DNA of 64,000 bases from Dryas octopetala (GCA_963921425.1 OY992833.1:10891738-10955737); one strand, 5' to 3'. Counted from the stretch's first letter, positions 35,734-49,930 are shown. The notes: a model not told the origin generated them from the letters alone. Numbers and translations are program-made.

Positions 35734-36321
35734 TTTAAAAAACCTATAAGAAGAAAAAAAATTATAAATAAATTAAAAACAAACTAAAAGAAGAAAAAAA
35801 TAAAAAAATAAAAAGGTGGGGAGGAGCAGACCCTCCAAACCCACCTTGCTGCCTCACTCCGGTGGCGACCCCCTCATGCCAGTGGCGACACCTGCGCCAC
35901 ATGAGTTATAAATCGATCAACCTAACAATGTTCTGGTTTGAAATTTAGATTCCAAACATATTCACTTGCGCACATTACTTTCTAAGTTGGATTTCTCAGC
36001 TTCTCAAAGGCACACTTGAAACACAAACTTGCCAAAGGACTACAACTTGAGCTTCATCCTTGGCCTTAGCCCACTCTCGGGTAAGCACTTTTTGAGCAAA
36101 CCGTATTATTAAAACCAAAATCCATTCATAATAAAGTACACCCACAATTCGATTAGAGGGTATAAAGTCTATGAACAATTCCATTTTCAAAACATCAGCA
36201 TACACAATAGAGACGACCTAGGTCGTCCCTAAATTTCTCGACACCTTTATACAAAGAACAAGAAAACAAATGGAGACATGATCTGAGAGCTTATCCCCGT
36301 GTATTTTTTACCAAAGCCTCT
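35734..36321. other. Intergenic, 3' side of isopropylmalate synthase
   Basis: No gene supported. A GC-rich patch lies at 35816-35900. The remainder should include the 3' untranslated region of the adjoining gene. Confidence 0.5.
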
Positions 36322-39300
36322 TCAGGCAGACACTGGTGCTCGTTCTGCTGGAATCTTTTCCGGGGACCTTTCCTTAAAACCTAAGATCTTATTCAATGCA
36401 CCAATGTACGCCTTGACACTAGAAACAACAATATCCATTCCTGCCCCAATCCCACTGGCACCAAAAGGCAAAAAAGAGATTTAGATACTGTTAACACGCG
36501 AGCACAAGAAAATATGCAAACTTGAAAAGAAAGCAACTAATGGACAACATACCTGAATGTTCGTTGAACTGTTTCTCCAGTGTAAGCATGAGTAGAAATG
36601 TGACTGTTCTCAGCTCGGATTACAACACGAGTAGTGGCTATTGCATCTATTCCTTCAGTGACTGCATTCAGCGAGTACTCGAGGAGTGTTACTTGTTCCT
36701 GCTAGGAGAAGCAAACCTCTTTACTACACACATGCAAATTATACTGCAGTAGCACAACTTATAGCAAATTTATAGTTGCACAATATAGAGAACTCTCTAA
36801 TGAGGATACATTACGCCTACAGCAGTTCAAATGTATAATAAATATTTTGAAGCATCAAATGTAAATATAATTGCAAATTTGAAAGTTGCAAATGTTTATA
36901 TCAAACCTTCACAATGAGATCAATAGCCTTGTAAGCTGAATCCACTGGACCCGTTCCAACTGAACATGCAACATGCTCTCTCCCATCAGCATCCATTAGT
37001 TTAACAGTTGCTGTGGAAAGAGCAAGAGTTCCACAGGTAACCTGAGAATCCAGTCCAGGTAAATTGGAGATGACTTGATTAAATCTCTAGCGGATCAAAA
37101 AAAGAACAAAGTTAAAAACGATGTCTTGACTCACCTGTAGATCATGAAGCTTCCAGACAACTTCTGGCTGATAAACTTCATCTGACACCAACGCTCTGAG
37201 GTCAGCATCAATTACTCTCTGGGACACCAGCAATTAAGATAAGAGTGCAAGCCAGGATATCTTCATGAAGAACCACAACAAGGATATAAACATGCTAAAC
37301 CTTGATCTGTTACAGAGTACATTCTGTTTAGTCAAAAATAGGTCCTCATTATGCATCTTAATCAATTGGGTTTCTTTGTAGATTCTGATGTTTTAGAGTT
37401 CTAGTCTTTAAAAAATCTTTACTATTCATCAACAAAAAAGGAATTCAGGATAAAGAAAAAAAAAAAAAAAGTAGAACAAAATTAAAGTCTACACAATAGT
37501 AGGAATGCCATTTCGGGTATGCCAGTGTTTAAAATCTCAGTCGATATACCAGAATATTGGCCAATATTTTGGTTTTTGGGCAGTACCTACACCAAGATTA
37601 AGATGGATTTTGCCAAAATATCAGTTTATTACTGTATTAGTGGAAACTTAGGTAAGCCTCAGCTTCATAAAGCAGCACTGCAAATAAGCAGTGAAGATTA
37701 CTATGCTATGCCTCCAAATATTAACCCTATTTCATCATTACTACATTTACTTAAAGTTACTCATTAGGAGAAAAAAATAGTGAAGATGCTTTGAAGTTAC
37801 TGGATGGTGTTACATTACTATGATTCTTGTCTAATTCAAGACGTGAGATTGTATTTAAAGTTAGTTCAAAGTATGAAACATTTTATGTCATGGTCACTAG
37901 GATATGCCATCCTTTAGTTCACTGATTAGTCGCCTTTTTGACACTTGTGTGTAATACCTGCATCCAATCATCTCTAATTCCTAGCTAGACAAGTACAAAG
38001 AAGAAAATGAGTTGTGTTTTTTTTTTTTCATGGACTTACCATAATTTCATGTTATCTTTATAATATTTCACTACTTTGAATCTTAGAATAACTACAGCAT
38101 CAAAGGCTCCTCTCCCAGTGTAACGGGCTTGTTAGGTGATATACAGTCCTTACTTTTATTTTAATGGCATGACTTTGTCATATTGTTCAATAGGAATCAA
38201 TTCTTTTTCATATAATGGTAATCTTTATGTGGCAACGGCACACACTGCTTTGGCCTTACATGTTATATATTCATCATGGATTGACTGCTTTATAAAGTTT
38301 ACGTGTTTGATTGATGCATTCTTGATGGGTTTAGCATTTCCTAAAGTTTCATTCATGATTTTCATGTTTTTAAGCAAACTTTCATCGCTTCTGTAATCTT
38401 TGCTGATATTTCCTCTGATATTTCTGTAAACTCAAACTACCAATATTTCTACAACATCAACATTTTCATCCTTGCATTTGACAACATAACATATAACAGA
38501 ATCAAACATAGGGAGTAAACATGGGAAGAATATTACAACTTACAACTTACTTTTTTCTTTTCAGCCACTGATTTGAAACGCCAGAATATACTCTCAAGTT
38601 GCTCATCATCAAGCTCATAACCAAGCTAACAAGAGCAATGAAGAGTATAAGGGAAATGCAGGAAAGCAACAAACAAATTTAATTGATATACCTAGCAAAA
38701 ACATGAATCATTGTGTACCTCTTCAAGTCGCTTTCTCAAAGCATGGCGGCCACTACAAAATAAATTCACAAACAAAAAAGGAAAAGAAAAAGTTCACCAT
38801 TTGGCGGGAGTAAATGTGTAATGCACACCAAACATAAGTAAATTCCCATAAAATACAATAACTAGCATACATATTTAAGTGAGACAACAGAATATAAAAA
38901 TGGTGCATGTTTTATCTTATTGAAGAAGTGGCAAAGGCTTCAAGATTATTAATGAGTTCATTCACGCTTGATGACAAACCTAAAGCTTTGGCTAAACTAA
39001 TTTATTTCCCATAAAATTACAAGAACAGTAAGGTAAGATGATATCAAATTTGAAGCCAGTTTCGGGAGGTGTGCTTGGCAACCTTGGTCACATGCCATGC
39101 AAGAAGAGGTTGATAACTACACAATGACAATTCACAATTAAAAGAAAATGTAGTCTACATCGACAAACTTGTATTTGATGATTCACAAATTTACTTCAAC
39201 AATCTACAAAATCATAACTACTTTTAGTGTTGTGTGGGGTGAGATGACACCGAAGGTTGGAGGTGGATCAAAGCATTTGACTGTTGGAGATAGATAAACC

Positions 39301-42300
39301 AAACAATAAAAATAAAAACAAACCAAAGATGCCAAGAGAAGAAGAGTGTGAGAGAGAGAGAAGAGGGTCCAAGTGGCTAAAATGGCAAAATTGCCTGCAG
39401 AAAATTCGCCATGTAGGCACCACGTTATGAGGCATAATGGATTCTTTGATAGCTGACAGAAGCAGATTAGTTGAGACACAAGGAGTAGTTTTAGAATGAG
39501 AAAAATTAAGTTACAAGGTGCAAAGTGAGACACAATCATAATTAAGGGGGGCAATTGCACAATTAAGCCAAAACCAAATCAAGAAGTTCTACAGGAAGTA
39601 CGACAATGAATAGTAATTAGAAACAATAACAGCACAAGTTCTGGTGCGATGATGATGAAAACCACTAAATTGGCCTGTGCACACTGCACAAATAAACATG
39701 CTTGAAAACAAAATAGAACCATGGTCCAATATATGGAAGGAACTAGTCACTGAGAGGGATGCTCTAATATGAACTTCATTGCCTAGTATTAGGCAGTCTC
39801 ACTACATTAAATATTTGATAGCCAGCTTTGCGAACTATGATTCACTTACGATACAGATAGAAAGCATGATTCTCAAGATTCTATTAACACCTCAGCTACC
39901 AAGAAGCATGTGGTAATTAAGAAACTATTCTTCAAAAACATGGTTATTATTGATACCAATGGGGGGATAGAGAACTTATTTTTCTTCATGTCGTTTTTTC
40001 AATACAAGAAACCATACAGGAAAAGAAAAGAAGCATTCAGCCCATAACTTAAAATTAGCATACTAAAAGATATCATACCTAAGTTTCCCGAGGACAATAC
40101 CAGCTTCATTGGCCCGTTCATACCCAATATCTTCAGGAGATATAATTTCGTATGTACCTCTGTGCTTAAGCATTCCATCCTATAAATCAGAAATCCTTTT
40201 AGAAACATATCTTAAAAAATTTGATATATACCAACTGAAACTACAGAAATGGGAAAGACTTTTAAAATTGACTAGAGTCAACAGGTAGAGTGGATAAATT
40301 AGATGATAAGCCGAAAAATAGAACATATGCTATCAGCTGGAATTTCAATGACAGCAACCTGATGGATACCACTTTCATGTGCAAAAGCATTAGCTCCAAT
40401 AATTGCCTTATGTGGCTGCACATGCAACCCAGTGTACTCTTCTACCTAAACAATCACACCATTGAGTAAGAAATTCCATCAAAAGCAATTATGGTAAGCA
40501 AGGAATAACTGGTTGCAGTTTCAAAATAAGAAAAGAATACCATCTTGCTTGTTATATAGATATGCCGAGGATTGATTCCAGTATAAAGCCCCCCCAATAC
40601 CTGCTCCCCGCGGCAATTTAAGATCATGACAACCTGCATATTTATTTGGTTAAAAAATGTAATTCAAAGAAAAACAATTAGAAAAATATGAAGAGTATCA
40701 CCTGCAGAAGAACACTTTAAGAACTTAGTCAAACAATATATAATGAAGTAATAGAATTTAAGATCAATGTTGCCCCGGAAACATGAAAAACCAATCTCCA
40801 GTAAAGAATATTTAAACTTCAGTTGCATTTCCTAACCAAGAATGCAAATGGCACAGACCAGATAGTTTTTAGACCAATTTACATAGGAAAGCACCAAGAT
40901 AATTTCATAAGAGCAGTTAAAATGGTGAAATTCTCAATCCTGTGGTGACTAAACGGTTGGGAGAGTTAAAAATACGTAGCACCAAAACTTGTCCAGAAGA
41001 GTCACATTTGAACTCTATCCATATAGGATATGTATACTTCACTGATATTCCCGAATACATATCAGAAACTTCGTAAGTGAAGACAAAATACAAAAACCAA
41101 AAATCAAATCATGGAAACATAAGTTTCCAATACTTTTCAGAAACTGATTGACATATAGTGGATCTACCACAAGTGTTAGCATATGCCCACTTTTAGCATA
41201 GACAAAGACTAAACTATTTAAACAATCAGTAAGAATCTAGATCATACACTATACACTTGAACAAATGTTTGCACTAGGGATAACATTGAACAAAAAAGTT
41301 ATATCTCCCTAGAAACATATTCTTATTAGCATACTATAGTATCCATACTTTTAGAATTGTCGTATAAAAGGTTATAAGGGCTTGAAACTCAGATGGCTAT
41401 TTGGTTGCAGGAAGTTTAGTTTCAGGTAGCAGGGAATTCAGACAAAGTGGCAAAAATGATGTTTTGAGACTAATAACCACAAAGCATCAGGTGGAAAAAG
41501 CGTTAGGGAGATAGAGGGCTCTAGGGGCTTGAAGATAACACAAAAGGCTTTAGGTTCGAAATGAAAAAAGAACTGAGTTATGAATGATGACAAATGATGT
41601 TCTAAAGTGCTGAAGACTAAGTATATTGTATTTCAAAAACAACTAGCGAAAGTAGAGATGCTGATAACAGATCATTGGTCCTCACATAGGAGCAAATCCA
41701 TGGAATAGGTACAAAATTCCTCTCGTTGCCAGACATCTTGGAGGTGTTATTTATGCTGAAGATAACAGCATAATATCAAAATTAGATAGATTTGACATAA
41801 GGTTCAACAAAAGACTTATTCTAGAGAATGTTGCATTTTTTGGATTCAAACTTTGCAGCAAATTAAAATTGAAAGCATGCCCTGTTGCTGCACAAATATA
41901 CCCTCACCTCCTCTAATGAAGCATTCCCGGCCCTTTCACCAATGCCATTGATTGTTACTTCCAGCTGCCTGGCACCTGCACATGCTCCCTGAACATGGAT
42001 GAGAGAAGATGTGAGTACATTTTCTTATAATTTTAAACGTCTAATTAGAAACACCAAAAACAAAAACAAAAAATGGCATACCGCTAAAGTGTTGGCAGTA
42101 GAAAGTCCAAGATCATTTTGGCAGTGGGTTGAGATGATAACATTGTCAATTCCTGGGGTGTTAGATTTTATGTCCGAAATCAACTGACCAAATTCACTTG
42201 GCACAGTATAGCCCACAGTGTCAGGAATGTTCAGAGTAGTTGCCCCAGCCTTTATAACTTCACCCAAAATCTCATACAAAAATTCCCTGTCGGATCTGGT

Positions 42301-44962
42301 AGGGTTTGGGTCCAGAAAGGAAAAGACCATTATATTTAAGAACACAAGAAAATGAAATGTATTAAATAGAAAAGAAAATTATAAACAAAAAGACTGAAAG
42401 AAGTTTATGATTTGTGGTGCAGACAACTTAGGCTCAAACAGCAGGTCCAAAATGTGCTTAATTGACCCACGAACAAGTGAACGGCATATAGCAGAGATGC
42501 CATGGGAATACATTATTAGTCTACATATTATCTAACTCAAGAAATGATTTATCAGCTTGCAGACAAGCAAGGTTACAAAGTTGGAAGATGGCATCCTTTC
42601 AAGGGGAGGCAAATTGAATCTTATTCAAGCCATTCTAGGAAGCTTTTAACATTTTATATAATGTCTTTGTTCAGAATTCTAAAGGAGGCAAAGAAATTGG
42701 AGCTTATGATGAGGGATTTTCTTTGGCTGGCATAGAGGAAGGCACAAAGGATAACTTAATCAGTGGGCCTTGGTGACTCAAAGCAAAGAGATGGGTGTTG
42801 TGGGACTAGGTAACTTCTTGGTGAAAAACACGGCGTTCCTAGGGAAGTGGCTGTGGAGGTTCCCTTTGGAAGGAGAGTCACTTTGGAATTTGGTGATCAG
42901 CAAATATGGGATAAACGAAAATGGGTGGGATTCGAATTTGGTGTTGAGGGATTCAAGTCGAAGTGCTTGGAAGAATATTTCCCAAGGGTATGATTCTTTT
43001 CTTGGTGTTTCCAGCCAGCAGTCGGCAAGGGAGATAAGGTAAGGTTTTGGGAGGATCTTTGGGTGGGAGATAATGCTCTGAAGCTTTTGTTTCCTTGACT
43101 ATATAATCTGTCATGCTACTGGAATTCAGCAATAGCTAGAATTGCTGACCATTTTCTTTATCCACTGAGTTGGGATTTTGGGTTTAGGGGGAACTTAAAT
43201 GATGCAGAGGTAGAGGAAGTATCTTTTGATGGTATTTAAATTTTCTAGCAGATTTCTGAGTGACTCTTCTCACAATTTTTATTCAACCCCACCGGCCAGA
43301 TCTTGAAATCGAAAACTCCTTCTAAGGTCAAGGTCTTGCTTGGGCAGTGGCGCATGGAAAGATAAACACATGTGACATGATTTAAAGGAGAAGACTGGGT
43401 ATGTGTCTATCTCCCAACAGGTGCATAATGTGTAAAAATGGGGAGGAAACTATGGATCACGTTTTTCTACATTGCCCAACTGCTCTATGTCTGTGGGGAA
43501 AGTTATTTAGGGAGGTGGTCAATTGGGTAGTGCCAAGGGGATGTCATTACTTGAGCTTAAAAGCACAAGGTGTCAGGGGTTCAGAAGAACTACGAAGGCT
43601 AAATTCCTGTGGGGATGTTTGGTGGTCGTTGTATATTGGGTTATTTGGCTCAAGATAAATAATAGAATGTTTGAAGACAAATATGGGGAAGGGTAAGATG
43701 AATTATAGGACAGAATATTATTTTGGTCTGCAATGTGGGCATCGGTTTCTTCAGAGTTTATGGACCTTTCTTTTTCGGATATTTTGATTAACTGGAAGGC
43801 TGAAGTGTGTTAATTTTCCTAGGTCTTAAGGTCATTGTTCTGGCTGGTCATGGTTGTAACACTATGGTTTGCTTGTCCTGTCTGGTTCAATCTGTTTTGT
43901 TTTTGCCATTGACACTGCTATGTAATCTCTTTTGTGCACTGCAATAAAATTCTGTTTCTTCTCAAAAAAGAAAGGAAAAAAAAAAAAAGACAAGCTAGTA
44001 ACAACCCACTAGCCATTATCCTCAAACTTGAGATTTTTTTTCTTCTTTGCAGTGTAGCGGTAATTTAACAGGACAGGCTTTGAATCCATGAGCATAATCT
44101 TTGAGCTTATGACCAACCTCCAACACCACCCTAAACTCTTACCAGCAATGCCAAGGTCGCGAGCCTTGAGGGGGTGTATTCAATTAGGATTTCAATGAAT
44201 TTTAAAAAACTTTGGTGGAATTGAAAAATCTAGTGGTATTCAATAGACTTTTAAAGAGTGTATCAAAGTCTGCTGGCATTCAATTAAGACTTTCAAAAAG
44301 TCTATAAAACTCTGTGGTATTCAATAAGGACTTCAGTCATGTGGTATTCAAAAAGTCATTGACTTTTAAGGATTTTGTTAAATGGTAGAGTTTCATGGAC
44401 TTTGGAGAATGAGATATGATTACCATAGTCTAATACTCTAATATCTCTCCAGTCTTCTCCCCAAAAATGTCTATGGATTCCAGACGTGAATTTTTTATTT
44501 TTTTTCTTTTGAGCCTTCTGCTTCAGACCCTATATGCAGCATTTTCTTTTTCTTCCTATATATGCAGCTTTCTTAGCAAAAACTCAGACCATTTCTAAAC
44601 ATAAGCTGTCTAAGCCTTTATTTTCTCCTATCTGTGAAGGATGTAGGGGATTCAATATGACTTCAACTTTTTAAAACACAACCTCCCAGAACCCTTAATT
44701 GTCAGAAAAGCTGCACTAATAAATCAGACATGATTTTCTGAAGAGATTACCACTAATTTTAAAGGTTCAAATTCATCATTATAATAAATTATGAATTTAA
44801 TAAATTGCAGAAATGATGGTATCACCATACCATCAATATACAAGGGCGGCAGAAACTAACTCAATGTTTTATTCTTCTAACAGGACAAAAAGTGCGTCTT
44901 CTTATTAAATATATAGTTATTCCTCTGACAAGCCAACCAAGTAGCCATTCTCAACACAAAGG

Positions 44963-45022
<60 letters not shown>

Positions 45023-45727
45023 AAATCGTTACCTGCCAGCATCTTCAGGGCTAAACTCAACATCCTCACAGCCCAAGCTCCTGGCATACTTCACCATGTT
45101 CCTTGCAATCTCAATCACCTGCTCCTTCGTCTTCCTCAGCTTGTACTCCATGTGAATGGCGCTGGTGGCAATAAAAGTATGAATCCTGGGCCTTTTGGCG
45201 TACTTGACGGCCTCCCACGCTGTCCGAATGTCGTTCTCATTGCACCGCGACAACCCACAAATGACCGGCCCATAGCCGTCCTTGTCCACAGAGTTCCCAA
45301 CTTCCATGGCGATCATCTTCACGGCCTCGAAGTCGTCTTTGGAGGCGGCGGGGAACCCAGCCTCGATTATGTCGACGCCGAGCTTTGCGAGCTGCCGGGC
45401 GATGTCGAGCTTCTCTTTGGAGGTGAGGGAGGCACCGGGGGACTGCTCGCCGTCGCGGAGAGTGGTGTCGAAAATGCGGACATAGTTGGGGTCGGAGATG
45501 CGGTTGGGGACGTACTGGGGGCGGCGAGGAGGGTTAGGGTTAGGGTTTTGGGAGCAGAGAATGTGGGTTTTGGGATGGGGTTTAGAGGAAACTGAAAACG
45601 TGGGCCTGTGGTTGTGCGAATGAGAACGGAAGAGGAGTTGGGATTGGGAGCACTTGGAGATCTTAGTGAAAGAGGAAATGGAGGTTGGCGTTGGTGAGAT
45701 TTTGTGGTGTGTGCAGACAGTCGCCAT
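36322..45727 (-). CDS. IPMS: 2-isopropylmalate synthase, plastid
   Basis: Twelve exons: 45727-45033, 42295-42082, 41988-41908, 40633-40541, 40445-40359, 40179-40079, 38752-38719, 38625-38551, 37218-37135, 37041-36907, 36698-36553, 36454-36322. They total 1878 bases, all phases join, giving 625 aa, close to Arabidopsis IPMS. It condenses acetyl-CoA with 2-oxoisovalerate, the first committed step of leucine synthesis, in plastids. Seen: Ser/Pro/His-rich transit peptide (about 1-75); [11 protein letters not shown] at 88-98; STHCQNDLG (metal-ligand His region); [22 protein letters not shown] at 384-392; and a C-terminal LeuA regulatory domain ([15 protein letters not shown] and following), so leucine feedback inhibition is expected. 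Presence of this domain favours IPMS over methylthioalkylmalate synthase. Intron 1 (2.7 kb) carries an antisense LINE fragment and a (GA)n tract next to the donor. Confidence 0.97.
42545..43990 (+). mobile_element. 5'-truncated LINE in IPMS intron 1, antisense
   Basis: Plus-strand frames, broken by stops and shifts, read [64 protein letters not shown], then zf-[22 protein letters not shown]. This is the C-terminal part of an L1-type reverse transcriptase protein. It ends with an A-rich tail at 43967-43990. Inactive, and opposite in direction to the host gene. Confidence 0.9.
44168..44420. repeat. Partial element starting GGGGGTGTATTCAATTAG
   Basis: The left end GGGGGTGTATTCAATTAGGA looks like a transposon terminus, followed by four or more spaced copies of a GTGGTATTCAATA-like word. 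I found no matching right end, so it appears truncated. It lies in IPMS intron 1. Confidence 0.5.
44964..45020. repeat. (GA)n microsatellite beside the IPMS intron 1 donor
   Basis: About 28 GA units. On the gene's strand this is a (TC)n tract beginning about 12 bases inside intron 1. Confidence 0.95.
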
Positions 45728-47302
45728 GGTTGGATAGAGAGTAGAAGAGAGTAGAGAGAATGAACCCTAGAATCCTAGTGTAGCTGCAGTAAATTCAGTA
45801 CAGAAAAATAAAATAAAAGCTAAGGCAGTAAATCATATTTTTTTATGCTTTGTTTATTTTATTTTGTGTAGCACGTTTTTTATTTAATATTATATTTATT
45901 TAGTTATATTTATTCTCCACTTGTCTCTTCTATTTAGTCTATTCTATTTTTCTTCTTGTTTTTTTATATTGTGAGCATAGTTTATTTATTATCTTACATT
46001 TCTAGTTTTAGTATTTCTTTTATTGTTTTTATTTTCACCATGGTTGGTCACTAGACCTCTTTACCAAGGTAAGGGGAAGCACTACCATGTTATATTCTCT
46101 AGTTAAATTTTAGTTAATTTTCCATGATTTAATTCCTTGAAATATTATAGATCTTGTTCATAAATATTATTAGAAGCCTATTTTCCACATCTATGCTTAG
46201 TTGTTAAAGTTTAATGCAATTTTCTTTGATATTTAGTTGTTACTAAATTTGGTTTCACTTGAGATGCTTAGAGGTTGTATCTTTAAGCAAGAACAAGATT
46301 TATCATAGAAAATCATTTATTTTGTACTTAAAATGTAAATATCTTTGGTGAGAATATCAAGTTGAGTCTTGGATGTCTTCCTTTATTTGGGAAATAGCTA
46401 GATCTTTACTAGATATGGTGATGTGGTGATGTGGATCCTAGACCTTGGTTTCATATCAATTCTAGACCTTTCCACCCATATTTACTATTTTATTTTAATG
46501 TTAATTAGTTTCTTTTATCAAAAACTCACAAAAATCTTCTAAGTTAGGTTAGAGATAAATTAATTTAATTCTAAATTAGTGTCTCTTTTGCGACACTTCA
46601 TTGGGTTCGACCTCGTCTTTTGTACGAACTTTACTATAAAGACTCGTATACTTGTGAGAAAAATAAACAAATAAAATTTACAACAACTGCAAGTTTGGTT
46701 GGTTTTTTGTGTTGGTGGTTGCAAGTTCTGCTGGTGGCTGTAATTTTAGCTTGGTGCAGCCTTACTGGTGCATAAACTTTAGTTGTTTATTGGTGATTGC
46801 AATTTTGGTTTGGTTTAGTGCATTTTTTTAAGGCTTTATATTACTGAACTTCTAGTAACTTAGTAAGTCTTTATACTTCTTGAGTATTTGGTTTTTGGTT
46901 CAAGATGCTCTCAAAGTATGTAAATTATGCATGTTATGTTTGCATTGCTTGCTTATTGAAAATTGTGAATTGTTGTGAAGTATTAACTTGAGTATGGCTA
47001 AGCTTTATTAGGAATATGGGGAAAAAAAAAATTCTATTTGAGCCAAATAACCAACCGACTCAACTTTGTCAGTTGCTCAACTATCAATCGACCCATAATA
47101 TTGGGTCGGTTGTCGGTTTGTCGGGTGGGCTGATTGTTTAGCCGATATAGGCCCGATCTGACCTATTCTCAGCCCTATAATCAACAGTTATATTATTGAT
47201 CTTATTCTATTTCTAGTTTTATTATTTCAAGTATTATTTATAGTTTGTATATAATATAAAGATGTTTAACTAGTATACTGCATTTTAAAACTCTACTTTA
47301 TA
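45728..47302. other. Intergenic, upstream of IPMS
   Basis: IPMS promoter and leader should lie in 45728-46000; I see no clear TATA box. 47030-47180 holds an AACCGA/TCGGTT-rich remnant like the hAT-type elements. Otherwise AT-rich with no gene. Confidence 0.5.
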
Positions 47303-48090
47303 GGAAAAACTTCGGTGGGGAAGCCTCCTACCACCTCATATTGCTGAGTGGCACAACTATCCACTCAAAATTCGACGCATATTTAACTTTAATTGCCACT
47401 TTTATTCTCTTTTCTCTTAGCCAGATTTGTAACCTTTTTCCTTAAAATTTTTGTTTCACCTTTAAATAAAAAAATTTAAAAACTATGAGATGATCAACAA
47501 CCCCACCACACTCAAACATCAGCAGCACCATTGCTCCTCACCGTCGCCGCCGATATCGTCATAGTGAACCATCTCTCCCGGTCTCTTTCTCTCTCTCTTT
47601 TCCTTTCACTAATCCCATAACATGGAACTTTCTTGTAAACTTTTAATTCTTAACAGAAGCAAGCATTTTTTGGATCTCACTAATCCCAAAAGCCATTGCT
47701 ATTGGATTTTTTAATTCTTAAAACCAGTAAACATGAACTCTTTGAAGAGAAATTTATGACACATTAAGTCCAAAACTAAAATGAAATGCGAAAAAGAAAA
47801 TAGTGCCTAGTGTAAGACCCCGTATTTTTCAAGGAGTTATTTTAAATATTTTGCGAATTTATTATAAGGATTTTGGGAATTTATTTGGACTAGACCCAAA
47901 AGTTGACTTTTAAAACTAATAGACTTTCGTCTTTGACTTTGGGCACGTTGGAAAAGTCTTGAGTTCACGAGTTCGTAGACACGCGGCACGCGTCAAACGG
48001 AGTTACGGTTTGAAAGATACGGGCTTTTAAAGGGAGTGGCAAACTTGTAATTTTTACGAAAGTGGGTTTTAAAAACTCAAAAAGTCAGAC

Positions 48091-48125
<35 letters not shown>

Positions 48126-49930
48126 CGCGCCTCTGTCTCTCTCTCGCGCCTCTCACCTTCGTCGTGCCTGCCACCGGCGCGTCCGGCGGCGGCTGGGCTG
48201 GGTGTTTGGCCCATGCTGCTCGCCTCCCTCCTCTCTCTCTCCTAGTGGCCTTCATTTTTCCGGCCGATCACCCACGACGGAGAAACGACGCCAAATAGGG
48301 CCAAGCCTCCCCGCCGGCGATCTGCTTTTTCCGGCCACGACGCAACTCCGGACCACCTGGGTTCTCTTCCCCAGGCCACGACGAGTCTTCCCATGCATTT
48401 CTCTCACCCCGGTGACGCTCCGCGACGGCGATTCGACGCCACCTTGTTGCGGCTGCTCCGACGGCTTTTCCGGCGAATTTGACGATGTTTTTCGTCAAGT
48501 GAGGTATCATTCTTCATCCTCTCGACATGCTCTTCATGTCTGTGCACTTTGTTTGAGCCATTTGTGATTCGAATCCAATTTCCCTAATTTGCAGCCACGG
48601 TCACTGTAGCTCCGTCTTGTGTGGCGGCGGGTTGGTGGTTATTTGTTGGGTTTCTGCCTCTTCGGAAGTCCCATAAGTCAATTTCATTGTCCAATGACGC
48701 TTTGGGTGAGTTTCTGTGAATTTTGGTGTGTTGTTTGGGGTGGGGCAGCCACCGTGTGTGGTGGCGGCCGCCTGTTTCGGTTGTTCAGTGGCTTATTTGT
48801 GTTTTTGTATTGTATTTATTGATTGTCTGGTCTTAACAGGTACACGGGCTCGGGAAATCTCATTCCCGATGTTGTTATGCTGCCGGATTGGAGATCCGAG
48901 CAAAGGAGCCAAGAAGGGCATTTTTGTCATTTTACGTGGTTAAACAGTGAGTGAAATTAGATAGTCTATTTCGTTGCTTTGTGTGCTTGTGTGCATTTGT
49001 TTGCTAGGATTTGGTTTGGCTAGGACTTGGTAAAGTGTAGGCTTGAATCTTGAGGATGGACATTGATGAATGAATTATGCATTGAGGTTATGAGTTAGGA
49101 AGTGAACGATTCGAGATTGAGGTTAATAGTTGACGTTTAGGCATTTGAATGGCAGAATGATTATTATTATTTTTGGTGGGATTATGATGTGAATTTGAGA
49201 AATTATATTTATCTTGATGCTTGGATATTTGTTGATGAATTTGTGATGTGATTGACTAATTATGGATACTCTTGTGGATTATTTTGAGTATGGAATTTGA
49301 GGATATTATTGAGGTTAATTATTTTGTTATTTCACTCATACGAGCTCTAGTGAGCTTACCGGGTTGTTTGTTTGAATGACCCGGTGTACCATGAATATGG
49401 TGCAGTGTGGTTGTTGGTGTTTTGCAGGTTAAGCAAGCTGAGGAGGCAATGATGAGAAATTGAGGCAGTGGGACCCACTTTGTTTTGATTTAACTGATTT
49501 TATACAGTGAATTTTACATAAATGTTTTGGGCTCATACTCTGATTTATTTAACATATTTATTTATTATATTAAGTGCATGGCTCATTCTTTGAAAAAAGG
49601 TTTAAAGGTCAAAGTTTCAGTGTATTTATGGGCCTGAGATTCGGGGCGTTACACCAAGAATCATGATTTAAATGTATAAAAAAAAGATATAAATAAACAT
49701 AAAGCTACAGCAGAGAAGAACACGATCTCTCATCTGGTGTGAAGTATTGGTTTGTATTTTATTTTTTAGTTATTTTAAGTTTTTGTTATATTCTTCGGAA
49801 AATGAATTTTCTAAGTTTAGAGAGAAAAAAAAAGTGGTAATTAAAATTGAACAAGTGTCAGATTTTAAGTGGATGGTTGTGCCACTCAACAAGATGAGGT
49901 AGCAAGATTCTCTCTACACAAGTTTTTCTC
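47303..49930. mobile_element. Inverted-repeat element split by a solo LTR
   Basis: Left arm from 47303 (AAAAACTTCGGTGGGG, CTCATATTGCTGAGTGGC, ACAACTATCCACT, ATTGCCACTTTTATTCTC) reappears inverted at about 49825-49930 (GGTAATTAAAATTG, GGATGGTTGTGCCACTC, ACACAAGTTTTTC). Arms are about 130 bases. Without the inserted LTR the element would be about 785 bases. Non-coding. Confidence 0.7.
47811..49653. mobile_element. Solo LTR, 1843 bases
   Basis: Starts TGTAAGACCCCGTATTTT and ends GAGATTCGGGGCGTTACA, with the TG...CA ends of an LTR. Flanks CCTAG (47806-47810) and CCAAG (49654-49658) could be a 5-base target duplication with one change. No internal retrotransposon genes, hence a solo LTR. The middle (48120-48900) is GC-rich with a (CT)n run at 48093-48122. 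Frames inside are low-complexity and not supported as genes. Orientation is not certain. Confidence 0.7.

Noticed and set aside
48062-48943. Frames of 67-121 codons in the GC-rich part of the solo LTR
   Set aside because: Low-complexity, overlapping on both strands, explained by composition and a (CT)n run.
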